Positions 7,789 through 15,374 of a stretch of DNA of 64,000 nucleotides are shown in pieces. The number at the start of each line of letters is the position of its first letter. Within the stretch, counting starts at the first letter, position 1. The position numbers and the translations under genes were made by a program. Source of the stretch: Leucothrix pacifica (GTDB lineage Bacteria > Pseudomonadota > Gammaproteobacteria > Thiotrichales > Thiotrichaceae). The notes under the pieces are model-generated. The model had not been told where the DNA came from. It worked only from the letters and a program-made list of their open reading frames with translations, and did not search any database. The stretch lies in the NCBI RefSeq assembly GCF_003172875.1, contig NZ_QGKM01000003.1:1-64000 (forward strand), written 5' to 3'.

Positions 7789-8490
7789 ATGCCAGCAAAA
7801 ACGACATACTCTCTCAGCCCAATCGAAAAATCAGACTCTCAAAACGTTAATGAGTGGGTCTATCAAACGCTTCGCAAAAACATTATGTCGGGCGAAATAT
7901 GCCCCGGTAGTGCGCTGACTATTCGTGGAGTTGCTGAAAAGCTGGATGTCAGCCCAATGCCGGTGCGTGAGGCATTGCGTAAATTGGCGTCAGAAGCTGC
8001 GGTGGAAATAAAAGATAATCGCCGCATCAGTGTGCCGCTAATTTCACCGGAGAAGTTTAAGGCATTGTTTTCGCTTCGCACCCTGCTGGAAACACATGCT
8101 GCAGAGAACGCACTGCCCTACTTTACTGATGAGAAAATTGCTGAACTGGAAGCCTTAGATAATGATGTCGATGATGCTTATGCTGCCGGGGATATTGCCG
8201 CTGGCAGTCTGGCGAATCAGGCGTTTCACCGCTTTATGTATGAGCAAGACCCAAACCAAGTCTGCCTGCCCATGATTGAAAGTGTCTGGCTGCAACTGGG
8301 GCCATTTGTACGCATTGGTCTCAGCAAACTGGAGTCTTATTACGACTATGACCGGCATCAGGAAGCGATTCAGGCGATTCGCGAGGTGGATGCATTTGCT
8401 CTACGCCGCGCGATTGAGTCGGATATTCTTGATGGTCTGTCGATGATTCGCAATGTTGATCAGATTTATGAGGATCTCAAGCCTAAATAG
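7789..8490 (+). CDS. GntR-family transcriptional regulator (FCD group)
   Basis: A 233-residue repressor-type regulator. Residues 20-90 form the winged helix (VYQTLRKNIMSGEICPG, LDVSPMPVREALRKL) and residues 95-225 the all-helical FCD ligand-binding domain with the usual metal-ligand histidines and aspartates (ETHAAENA, NQAFHRFMY). It is divergent from puuD, which itself lies ahead of sucA. Two copies of a TGTGATCACA palindrome lie between the two genes and are its most likely targets. The ligand may be a gamma-glutamyl or amino compound, judging only by the neighbour. It converges with the sulfatase gene, 70 bases away on the other strand. Confidence 0.9.
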   Translation: MPAKTTYSLSPIEKSDSQNVNEWVYQTLRKNIMSGEICPGSALTIRGVAEKLDVSPMPVREALRKLASEAAVEIKDNRRISVPLISPEKFKALFSLRTLLETHAAENALPYFTDEKIAELEALDNDVDDAYAAGDIAAGSLANQAFHRFMYEQDPNQVCLPMIESVWLQLGPFVRIGLSKLESYYDYDRHQEAIQAIREVDAFALRRAIESDILDGLSMIRNVDQIYEDLKPK

Positions 8491-8560
8491 CTCGAAACGT
8501 CGACTGAAGCAGATGCAGGCCCAGCTGATGTATAACCAGACGAGGAGGCCAATACAAAAA

Positions 8561-10252
8561 CTATTCCAGACTAAGCCGTTGCTCTGCAGCTCTGCCTTCA
8601 TATCTCACCATTAACTCTCGCTCAATCTCCGTCCCATCATAGACACCCAGCACCACACCTCTGCGCCGTGACGTACCCCGCATCGCTCTGACCTGTTGCT
8701 CAGATACCGTGGTTCTTTGGTTTAAGCGGCGATTCCACTCATTAAATCGCTGGTACATAAGGTCAATTACCGCCAAATGCTCCGGCAATGTGCTTTCCCC
8801 CAAATCATTTAACTCACGAGGATCAGCCTCACGGTCAAACAACATAGGCCGAATACCACCCTCTGCATGCATAAACTTCCAACGTTTATCAGCGACCATA
8901 AACAAACGCGCGTCACGTGGTGCAATATCTAATTTAACCGCTGCAGGCGTCATCGAATAATCGTATTCACTCACCACATACTCACGCCAGTCAGTTAGCG
9001 GTTGTCCCTGTAGAATCGGCATTAATGAGCGCCCTTCCAGAATATGATCAAGCTGATCTTTTAACACACCACCACTGGCTTCATAGAAAGTCGCAGCAAG
9101 ATCAATACTTTCGACTAATTCATCGCAGACCGTTCCCCGTGTACTATCTGCCTGCTCCGACGGGTCATAAATAATCATCGGTACTTTCACCGATGGCTCA
9201 TGGAATAAGTCCTTCTCACCTAGCCAGTGATCGCCCATATAATCACCATGATCCGCCGTGACCACAATCATGGTGTCATTCATGCGACCGGTTTCTTCGA
9301 GGTGCTGAAATAAACGACCCAGCTGATCATCAGCTTGTTTAATCAATCCCATATAAGCCGGAACCACGGATTCCAGTACTTCATCCCGTCGAAATGCCTG
9401 ACCAATGACATTATTCATAAACGCCTGATACACCGGATGCGCGTTGTTTTTCTCAGACTCTGCACGGTTCGGTGCAATCACATCCTCTTTGCCATACATA
9501 CCGTGATACGGCGCAGGCACGATATAAGGCCAGTGTGGTTTGATATAGGATAAGTGACACAACCAAGGCTTGCTGTCAGGGGTATTCATTTGGTCAATAA
9601 AATCAATACAGCGCGAGGTCATATAAGGCGTTTCTGAGTCCTCTTCCCGAATATTTGCAGGTTTATCTGCATGCATCATCATCCAGCCCGACGCGATATC
9701 ACCCTGATCATCTACCCCTGAGTTTGCGTAGTCATGCCAAGGATTATTGCCACCGTAACCTTTGGATTTGAGGTATTCGTTATAGGTGGATTTTTGCTGA
9801 TCATAGAAACCATCCGGTCCTTCTGCCCACAGGCCATCATCGCGATCAAACACATCAAAGCCGCACTCGGCCACTCTTGCGCCAATCGTACTGTCCGGTG
9901 AAATACCTAATCTCGCCATGCCTTCAACATCGGCACGCATATGTGTTTTACCAATGAGGTAGGAATCCATTCCCTGTGTGCGCAGATGATCACCAATAGT
10001 CATTTCGCCAACTTTTAGCGGAAAGCCGTTCCACTGTGCGCCATGACTCGATGGATAACGTCCTGTATAAAAACTCATTCGTGAAGAACCACACACCGGC
10101 GACTGCACATAACAATTCGTAAAGCGGACTCCATTTGACGCCAGCCTGTCCATATTAGGGGTTTTTAAATGCGGGTGCCCATAGCAGCTGAGATAATCAA
10201 ACCTCAGCTGATCAAACATGATAAAAAGAATATTCTTAGCATTAGATGTCAT
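8561..10252 (-). CDS. sulfatase family protein
   Basis: A 563-residue member of the alkaline-phosphatase-like sulfatases. The N-terminal metal site is clear (ILFIMFDQLRFDYLSCYG) and the second is TADHGDYMGDH near the middle. The position that becomes formylglycine is C54 in CGSSR. The usual signature is C-x-(P/A)-x-R, so the third residue being serine departs from the consensus; it may belong to a sulfatase subgroup with this variant or to a phosphonate-monoester-hydrolase-like branch. No signal peptide is seen, so it should act in the cytoplasm on an imported sulfated sugar or choline sulfate. It reads away from gloA across 351 bases. In this sugar-acid neighbourhood a sulfated uronate or oligosaccharide is a reasonable but unproven substrate. 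Confidence 0.88.
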   Translation of the reverse strand: MTSNAKNILFIMFDQLRFDYLSCYGHPHLKTPNMDRLASNGVRFTNCYVQSPVCGSSRMSFYTGRYPSSHGAQWNGFPLKVGEMTIGDHLRTQGMDSYLIGKTHMRADVEGMARLGISPDSTIGARVAECGFDVFDRDDGLWAEGPDGFYDQQKSTYNEYLKSKGYGGNNPWHDYANSGVDDQGDIASGWMMMHADKPANIREEDSETPYMTSRCIDFIDQMNTPDSKPWLCHLSYIKPHWPYIVPAPYHGMYGKEDVIAPNRAESEKNNAHPVYQAFMNNVIGQAFRRDEVLESVVPAYMGLIKQADDQLGRLFQHLEETGRMNDTMIVVTADHGDYMGDHWLGEKDLFHEPSVKVPMIIYDPSEQADSTRGTVCDELVESIDLAATFYEASGGVLKDQLDHILEGRSLMPILQGQPLTDWREYVVSEYDYSMTPAAVKLDIAPRDARLFMVADKRWKFMHAEGGIRPMLFDREADPRELNDLGESTLPEHLAVIDLMYQRFNEWNRRLNQRTTVSEQQVRAMRGTSRRRGVVLGVYDGTEIERELMVRYEGRAAEQRLSLE

Positions 10253-10603
10253 AGCATATAACCTAGCCCAAAAATTGCATTACCCAGAGTAAAATAGCAG
10301 TGAAGTGAATCATTTAAGCAAAAAAAAACATTTATATCAAACATTTAGTAATCATCACTCATTTTTATAGGGTAATCAGCCAAAATGCTCACGTTTATCA
10401 GCATTAATTATACCAAAGACATCAAGTCAAAAAACAACAATATTGAATACCCACAATGCATTAGAGATCCTGCAATGGATCCATGGCAATCACATCAAGA
10501 TCTGTCAGATCAGACAATTGTCCGACTGATCTCACAGAAACAATTACCACCAAAGCAGCTAGCCTTGTAAACTAATCGCCAAATCGATTTCAGGAGCAAG
10601 CGC
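10253..10603. other. divergent promoter region between sulfatase and gloA
   Basis: No believable gene lies in these 351 bases. An open frame at 10385-10570 lacks a ribosome binding site and any family resemblance. The left half is very AT-rich and must contain both divergent promoters. The right half holds a long inverted repeat at 10501-10538, listed separately. Confidence 0.5.
10501..10538. repeat. 13-base inverted repeat upstream of gloA
   Basis: The arms at 10501-10513 and 10526-10538 pair at 12 of 13 positions, with a 12-base spacer that contains ACAATTGT, itself palindromic. The right arm is followed by AAACAATT and not by a T-run, so this is not an intrinsic terminator for either strand. 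It lies 65-103 bases ahead of gloA and is more likely an operator or an RNA hairpin in the leader. Confidence 0.6.
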
Positions 10604-11044
10604 ATGCAATACCTTCACACAATGATTCGGATTAGTAACGTTGAAGAGTCCCTCGACTTTTTCTGCAATAAACTCGGCATGGTATTACTCAGACGTAACG
10701 ACTACGAGGAAGGCCGCTTCTCGTTGATTTTTCTATGTGCACCGGGTGATGAGGAGCGCGTGAGAGAAACACGTCAAGGAGAATTGGAACTCACCTATAA
10801 CTGGGACCCGGAAGAATATACCGGTGGCCGCAACTTTGGGCATCTGGCTTATCGGGTCGACAATATTTATGAAACTTGTCAAAAGCTGATGGACGCAGGC
10901 GTTACCATCAACGTCCCTCCCCGCGATGGTCACATGGCCTTCGTCAGATCACCGGACAATATTTCTATCGAGCTACTACAAGCGGGTGACTCATTAGCGC
11001 CGGCTGAGCCTTGGGTCTCTATGGAAAACAGTGGAACCTGGTAA
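10604..11044 (+). CDS. gloA: lactoylglutathione lyase (glyoxalase I)
   Basis: A 146-residue glyoxalase I, which turns the methylglyoxal-glutathione hemithioacetal into S-lactoylglutathione. The four metal ligands of the family align: H5, E62 in ELELTYNW, H80 in NFGHLAY and E123 in ISIELLQ. Length is a little over the usual 130-135 because of a C-terminal tail (SLAPAEPWVSMENSGTW). A CAGGAGC ribosome binding site precedes the ATG. The gloB gene starts 10 bases after the stop, so the two glyoxalase steps form one transcription unit. Methylglyoxal forms when triose phosphates build up, which fits the sugar-acid genes around it. The inverted repeat upstream suggests specific regulation. Confidence 0.95.
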   Translation: MQYLHTMIRISNVEESLDFFCNKLGMVLLRRNDYEEGRFSLIFLCAPGDEERVRETRQGELELTYNWDPEEYTGGRNFGHLAYRVDNIYETCQKLMDAGVTINVPPRDGHMAFVRSPDNISIELLQAGDSLAPAEPWVSMENSGTW

Positions 11045-11054
11045 GGACGAACAG

Positions 11055-11825
11055 ATGAGTAAGTTAGAATTTTTCCAATTCCCCTATAACTGGGATGATA
11101 ACTACGGTGTATTGATTCACTCTCCCGACACAGGTGAAACGGCTTGTATTGATGGTGGAATCGCTGAGACGTACCAGCAAGCACTGGATGAAAAAGACTG
11201 GAAGCTGACCCACATTTTTGTCACACATCACCATGCGGATCACACCACTGGTGTTGTCGAACTCAAAGAAACCAATAATGCCAAGGTCATCGGCCCTAGC
11301 TATGTTGGTGCTCGCCCAATTAAGGGGATTGATGAGTCGGTAAGTGACGGAGACCGCTTTGAATTTGCGGGCGTTGAAGTTCAGGTTATACACACACCGG
11401 GACATACGATGGATTTGATTTGTTATTACATTCCATCCGAGGGCGTCATTTTTGTGGGTGATACGTTGTTTGCCTTAGGTTGTGGTAAAGCTTTTGAAGG
11501 CACGCCGGAGATGATCTGGGAAAGCCTGAAGAAATTACACGCGCTGCCACCGGAAACACTGATTTACTGCTCCCATGAATACACGCAGGAAAATGCAGGT
11601 TTTGCGATTCAGATTGACCCAAACAATGAAGCACTAAAAGCACGTATCGAAGAGATTAACCGTTTACGTGCGGATGATATTCCAACAGTGCCGTTTACAT
11701 TAGCAACCGAGCTTGCAACAAATCCGTTCTTGCGTGCGGATGATGCGGGGATTCGTGAGCAACTGGGAATGAAAAACGCGCCTGAGGTGGAAGTCTTTAC
11801 AGAAATCCGCCGGAGGCGCGGCTAA
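11055..11825 (+). CDS. gloB: hydroxyacylglutathione hydrolase (glyoxalase II)
   Basis: A 256-residue metallo-beta-lactamase-fold hydrolase that releases D-lactate and glutathione from S-lactoylglutathione. The binuclear metal motif THHHADH is at residues 57-63, followed by the later ligands in HTPGHTMD and FVGDTLF and by YCSHEYT. The C-terminal HAGH substrate-binding part ends with NPFLRAD. The start at 11055 has AGGACG upstream; an ATG eight codons earlier overlaps gloA and is less likely. It is the second gene of gloAB. Its 3' end overlaps the stop codon of a truncated permease reading the other way, so a deletion end point probably lies right at the end of gloB. Confidence 0.94.
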   Translation: MSKLEFFQFPYNWDDNYGVLIHSPDTGETACIDGGIAETYQQALDEKDWKLTHIFVTHHHADHTTGVVELKETNNAKVIGPSYVGARPIKGIDESVSDGDRFEFAGVEVQVIHTPGHTMDLICYYIPSEGVIFVGDTLFALGCGKAFEGTPEMIWESLKKLHALPPETLIYCSHEYTQENAGFAIQIDPNNEALKARIEEINRLRADDIPTVPFTLATELATNPFLRADDAGIREQLGMKNAPEVEVFTEIRRRRG

Positions 11826-12064
11826 ATTGCCCGGATAAAGTCATCATTTTCAAACAACGTCTGAAAGTGTTCAAAACCAATCCATGGACTTCCGTCGATA
11901 CCTTTAAAGATACTGTAGTCTTTAAAAGCAATTTGTAATCCGTACATCGGTTTATACAAAAAGACGATAAACCAGATAATCGTCGGGGCCAGCATTAAAT
12001 ATAATTGCCATTCCCGCTTAAGGTGCTGAACTAACCATTGGGACTTGCTCAGTGAGTTAGACAT
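11822..12064 (-). pseudogene. truncated LplB-type ABC transporter permease, N-terminal fragment
   Basis: Eighty residues that match the beginning of an LplB/UgpA-type sugar ABC permease: a first membrane segment (YLMLAPTIIWFIVFLY), then KPMYGLQIAFKDYSIF and WIGFEHFQTLF, which is the conserved periplasmic part before the second membrane segment. Intact permeases of this group have about 300 residues; this one stops after FIRAI, just where NTL and the second helix would follow. A strong AGGAGGATAT ribosome binding site precedes the ATG, 11 bases after the chimeric gene upstream. The stop codon overlaps the 3' end of the convergent gloB. The fragment has no transmembrane domain for transport and cannot work. 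It is the remains of a deleted transporter operon. Confidence 0.82.
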
Positions 12065-12075
12065 ATATCCTCCTA

Positions 12076-12597
12076 CTAGAGTCCTTCGGGATGGTCAAAG
12101 ACGTTACCGGTGTCACCGTCAAATACTTTGATCATTTCAGGCTTGAAGTGAAATGCGTTGACCTCTTCGAGATGCTTGATATCACCACGGGTCTCTGCTT
12201 TCACAACAAAAGGCTTGTCCATTTGCAAACCAATATTCCAGTTACCCCGTTGCTGAGCTGCTCGTCTTACAGCGCCAAATTCCAGCTGCAAACGGATAAA
12301 GCAAGCTTCGACATAACGGTCGATTTGTATAGGGGTTACAAAAGTTCCTCGCTTAGGAACAATCGATACCAGCCCAACGCTTTGCAAACGAATCATGGCT
12401 TCACGAACAGGTGTCTTACTAGCCATCAATGCTTCTGCAACTTCCTTTTCAGAAAGCCTTTGTCCCGGATAGAGCTGAATGGTGATGATCAGCTCTTTGA
12501 GTATGGAAAATACCTGCGAGGTCAGCGACTTTTCCGGATCTAATATCTTACCTTCCAGCAAGTCAGAAATCGGCAATATGTGGCCTATAGACTTCAC
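12076..12597 (-). pseudogene. fusion of a GntR regulator N-terminus with the C-terminal tail of an ABC ATPase
   Basis: An open frame of 173 residues made of two unrelated parts. Residues 1 to about 115 are a GntR winged helix and the start of the FCD domain (KTPVREAMIRLQ, YVEACFIRLQLEFGAVRRAA), closely similar to the intact regulator at 13003-13767. From about residue 120 the sequence changes to the C-terminal TOBE-like end of a MalK/UgpC-type ABC ATPase, recognisable by KPEMIKVFDGDTGNVFD. The FCD domain and the whole nucleotide-binding domain are missing, which points to one in-frame deletion. Start is a GTG behind GAGGAGAG. The DNA-binding half may still fold, so it could act as a ligand-blind repressor. 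A truncated permease follows 11 bases downstream. Confidence 0.75.
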
Positions 12598-13002
12598 AAA
12601 CGTTTTCTCTCCTCAATGATGAGCCGTGAAATATCTCATAGCCCTATCTAATATCTCAGATGATGAGATTTTCAAAAAAGATAATTTACAAGTTATTTTA
12701 AAAATAAATATTTATTAACACAGACTGAAGAAGTTAAACAATCACAGACGACACTCAAATAAATTTTTTAAATTATTGTTTTTATTAAATAAATTTCAAT
12801 TTATATACTTTTCAACAGAACACTGGTTTATTTCGAAAATAGCCAGTCTTAAGATCGAAAAGAGCTCTTTACAAATCAGTAAAATTTGTAAAAAAATAGA
12901 TATCATGACTAGATTTAACTAAGATATTAGTTATTAAATGAAGTGAAATTTGAGAGTCGGACGAATGTCTGACTCAGCATAATGCCTTAAAAATAGGCAC
13001 GA
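12598..13002. other. AT-rich intergenic region upstream of the fusion gene
   Basis: About 405 bases with no open frame of interest. The middle (12680-12950) is extremely AT-rich. Close to the fusion gene there is an inverted repeat built from ATCTCA/TGAGAT (listed separately), with further ATCTCA and CTCAATGATGAG elements at 12611-12640. No terminator with a T-run was recognised for the regulator ending at 13003. Confidence 0.5.
12653..12669. promoter_or_regulatory. ATCTCA-n5-TGAGAT inverted repeat, candidate GntR operator
   Basis: Perfect 6-base arms at 12653-12658 and 12664-12669 around GATGA, about 56 bases upstream of the GTG start of the GntR fusion gene. A related arrangement (ATCT, GATG, ATGAGAT) lies ahead of the intact paralogue at 13866-13887, so both paralogues may recognise the same motif. 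Confidence 0.4.
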
Positions 13003-13767
13003 TCAACGGCTATTACGTGGCCGTTTTCCTGTCGCGTTTAGCGTCTCAATGAAATCGAGCAGCTCTGGATTTGCTGACAATGTATCAATCTCAGTTTCCA
13101 GTGAACCGATATGATTAATGATGGCCGCCTCAGCAGCATCCGGAGAGCCGGCACGAATTGCGGCAACAATCGCCTGATGCTCTTCGATGACCTGAGCACC
13201 ACGACGGATCTTATAAATTCGTTTGAGATGTCTGATGCGGTACACATCAGATTGAGACTTCTTCACAAGCTTCCAAACACCGGGGACACCTGCCATTTCG
13301 TAGAACGCTTTATGCAAGGCTTCATCATACTTAAAGAATAGTTCGTGCTCTTCGTTTTCAAGCGCCTTAATCTGCCGACTGACCATCGACTCCAGATTGA
13401 GCACGCCTTTTAAGTCGTTACTTCGTTCTGCGGCACGTCGTACTGCCCCTACTTCAAGCTGAAGACGCGTGAAACAAGCTTCAATATAGCGCTCCAGACT
13501 GATGGGAGAGACATATGAACCACTCTTGGGGACAACTTTGACAAGTCCGGTGTCTTCAAGCTTAATCAACGCCTCACGGACGGGTGTCTTACTGGCTTTT
13601 AAGGCTTCGGATATCTCTTTTTCAGACATGATCTGTCCGGGCTTGAGTTGGATGGTAACTATTAACTCCATCAAAATACTGTATATCTGTTGCACCAGAC
13701 TCTCTGAGGAGTCAAGTACGACACCCTCTAATAACTCTGAAACAGTATTGTCTTTCAACTTGGCCAT
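13003..13767 (-). CDS. GntR-family transcriptional regulator (FCD group)
   Basis: A 254-residue regulator with an N-terminal winged helix at about residues 20-95 (LVQQIYSILMELIVTIQLKPG, ALKASKTPVREALIKLE) and an FCD domain from about 105 to 235 (CFTRLQLEVGAVRRAAE, LHKAFYEMAG, EEHQAIVAAI). It is intact and a close paralogue of the GntR half of the fusion gene at 12076-12597; both carry LLEG near the N-terminus and the same helix-turn-helix core, so they probably arose by duplication. AGGATAATAAA before the ATG supports the start. It reads away from the MATE gene across 204 bases. The ABC transporter remnant downstream may have been its former target. Confidence 0.9.
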   Translation of the reverse strand: MAKLKDNTVSELLEGVVLDSSESLVQQIYSILMELIVTIQLKPGQIMSEKEISEALKASKTPVREALIKLEDTGLVKVVPKSGSYVSPISLERYIEACFTRLQLEVGAVRRAAERSNDLKGVLNLESMVSRQIKALENEEHELFFKYDEALHKAFYEMAGVPGVWKLVKKSQSDVYRIRHLKRIYKIRRGAQVIEEHQAIVAAIRAGSPDAAEAAIINHIGSLETEIDTLSANPELLDFIETLNATGKRPRNSR

Positions 13768-13865
13768 TTTATTATCCTACTAACTATTCTTACAATTCTA
13801 ACATACTAATTGGCAAATCTGACATATTAGATGTTATTATGAACCACTAACGTATTCGTTCACAG

Positions 13866-13887
13866 TATATCTGATGCATGAGATATA
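13866..13887. promoter_or_regulatory. TATATCT-n8-AGATATA inverted repeat, candidate operator
   Basis: Seven-base arms at 13866-13872 and 13881-13887, located between the divergent GntR and MATE genes. The inner bases GATGCATG give the same ATCT/GATG/ATGAGAT words as the site at 12653, which supports a shared GntR operator. The evidence is two sites only. Confidence 0.4.
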
Positions 13888-13971
13888 TCAGACTATATCA
13901 TTAAATACTTTAATAACTTAACTTCATTGCGATCATTACTAAACAAAGCTCCTCAAACCTGAGACAACTGA

Positions 13972-15159
13972 ATGACCCAGGACGTACCCGGCAGACAACA
14001 AGTATTCACTTTGGCATGGCCCATTGCGATGAATGCAGTTCTGTTACAGTTAATTTTGGTGATCGATACTGTGCTGGTAACACCGCTTGGTGAAGAGTCA
14101 CTAGCAGCCATGGGGCTTGCAGCGGGCTTGGGCATTGTGTTTATTTTGACTTATGCTGAGCCACTAATTTATTCAATCGCCGAAACAGAGCCAATGGCTG
14201 CCAAATCCTTCGGCTACCTGAAAGTATTTTCTGTGGTGTTGATTGGTGTCGCTCTGAGCCAAAACATCACCGTCTATTTCAATGCAACCGGCAATAGCAA
14301 ACTCCCGTTCTACGCGAATCTTTTTGAGCTGCCCGTTAATGTCGTTGTCAGCTACATTTTAATCCATGGCTTGCTTGGGCTACCGGCCCTGGGATTGATT
14401 GGTGCAGCACTCGGCTCTGCCGTGGCAGTCTTGTGCCGCACCCTATTTCTGCTAGCGTTTTACGCCAAACAATATATGCAGCCGAATGAAGCGATTCAAA
14501 GACTGACAGGGCATGACGTCAAGTACCACCTGAAATATGCGACTCCGATTGCCGGTACATTTGTCAGTGCCGTACTGGCTTCCAGCGTGTGTATGCTGAT
14601 CTATGCCAGGCTCGGTATCAATCAGTTTGCTGCACTCACCTTGATTACGCCGTGGATTAAAGTTGCCGGACACCTTTCTACTGCCTGGGCACAAGCCACC
14701 AGCATCATCGTTGGTCAACTACTGGGGAATAAACGTTGGGAGCTACTGGATAGTTTCATCAGTAAGGCCTGGCGAGCCTCATTCATCATTAGCATTGTCA
14801 TTTCGCTGGCTTATCTGAGTATGTTTTTCTTATTTGAATGGATATACCCGGAACTGCAACCCGAAACCCTCAGTACACTCTGGCAATTTATGCCGATTTT
14901 GGTATTGGTTCCCTTTATAAGAACGTCCAACACGATTTGTGGCAACGTAATGCGAGCTGGTGGTGATGCGAATCATATTTTCTGGATTCATGCGCTAACG
15001 CAATGGCTAATCATTGTGCCACTCTCCGCGCTACTGGTTTTGTATCAGGAAATGAGTGCAGTCTGGGTGTTCGCGCTCATCTTATTGGAAGAACTGATTA
15101 AGGGCGTCCCATTTCATGTACGGATGCATGGAGGGCAATGGAAGAAAAGTCTGGCCTGA
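13972..15159 (+). CDS. MATE-family efflux protein with an internal in-frame loss
   Basis: A 395-residue membrane protein of the MATE (DinF/NorM) group, which expels organic cations using sodium or proton gradients. Recognisable segments are FTLAWPIAMNAVLLQ (helix 1), FNATGNSKLPFYANLFELP and AALGSAVAVLCR in the middle and AGGDANHIFWIHA near the end. Family members normally have about 440-460 residues and 12 helices. Around residues 52-58 (about 14125-14150) AAGLG runs directly into IVFILTYAEPLI, where relatives have the second helix and part of the third; about 45 residues seem to be missing. The frame stays open. With one or two helices lost, transport is doubtful. No strong ribosome binding site is visible. 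Confidence 0.82.
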   Translation: MTQDVPGRQQVFTLAWPIAMNAVLLQLILVIDTVLVTPLGEESLAAMGLAAGLGIVFILTYAEPLIYSIAETEPMAAKSFGYLKVFSVVLIGVALSQNITVYFNATGNSKLPFYANLFELPVNVVVSYILIHGLLGLPALGLIGAALGSAVAVLCRTLFLLAFYAKQYMQPNEAIQRLTGHDVKYHLKYATPIAGTFVSAVLASSVCMLIYARLGINQFAALTLITPWIKVAGHLSTAWAQATSIIVGQLLGNKRWELLDSFISKAWRASFIISIVISLAYLSMFFLFEWIYPELQPETLSTLWQFMPILVLVPFIRTSNTICGNVMRAGGDANHIFWIHALTQWLIIVPLSALLVLYQEMSAVWVFALILLEELIKGVPFHVRMHGGQWKKSLA

Positions 15160-15212
15160 TACCTGAATCATTGTTTCATGATTTTTACAGGCCAAATCAC
15201 AAAATATATTTA

Positions 15213-15235
15213 TTTATGTAGTAAAACTACATAAA
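15213..15235. promoter_or_regulatory. HexR-type operator upstream of pyruvate kinase
   Basis: A perfect inverted repeat with 10-base arms (15213-15222 and 15226-15235) and a three-base centre AAA. Its core TGTAGTAAAACTACA fits the known HexR consensus TGTARTwwwAYTACA. HexR is an RpiR-type regulator that senses KDG-6-phosphate and commonly controls pyk, zwf, edd-eda and gapA in gammaproteobacteria. It is 140 bases ahead of the pyk start. It could also serve as a hairpin after the MATE gene, but no T-run follows. The hexR gene itself is not in this window. Confidence 0.7.
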
Positions 15236-15374
15236 ATCATACTTAGATCGCAGAGAAAGCATGAATGGCTGCTATAATGCCACCAAGATACATACTATTT
15301 GTACAAATTAACAAGAATCAAATGTACTTTCTCTACAAAAAAAGAGTATTTGATTAAAGGATATTAAAAGCACT

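Noticed and set aside
7622-7807. 61-codon frame in the puuD-gntR gap
   Set aside because: It covers the divergent promoter and one palindrome, has no ribosome binding site and overlaps the GntR start.
10385-10570. 61-codon frame upstream of gloA
   Set aside because: No ribosome binding site, odd composition, and it runs through the inverted repeat.
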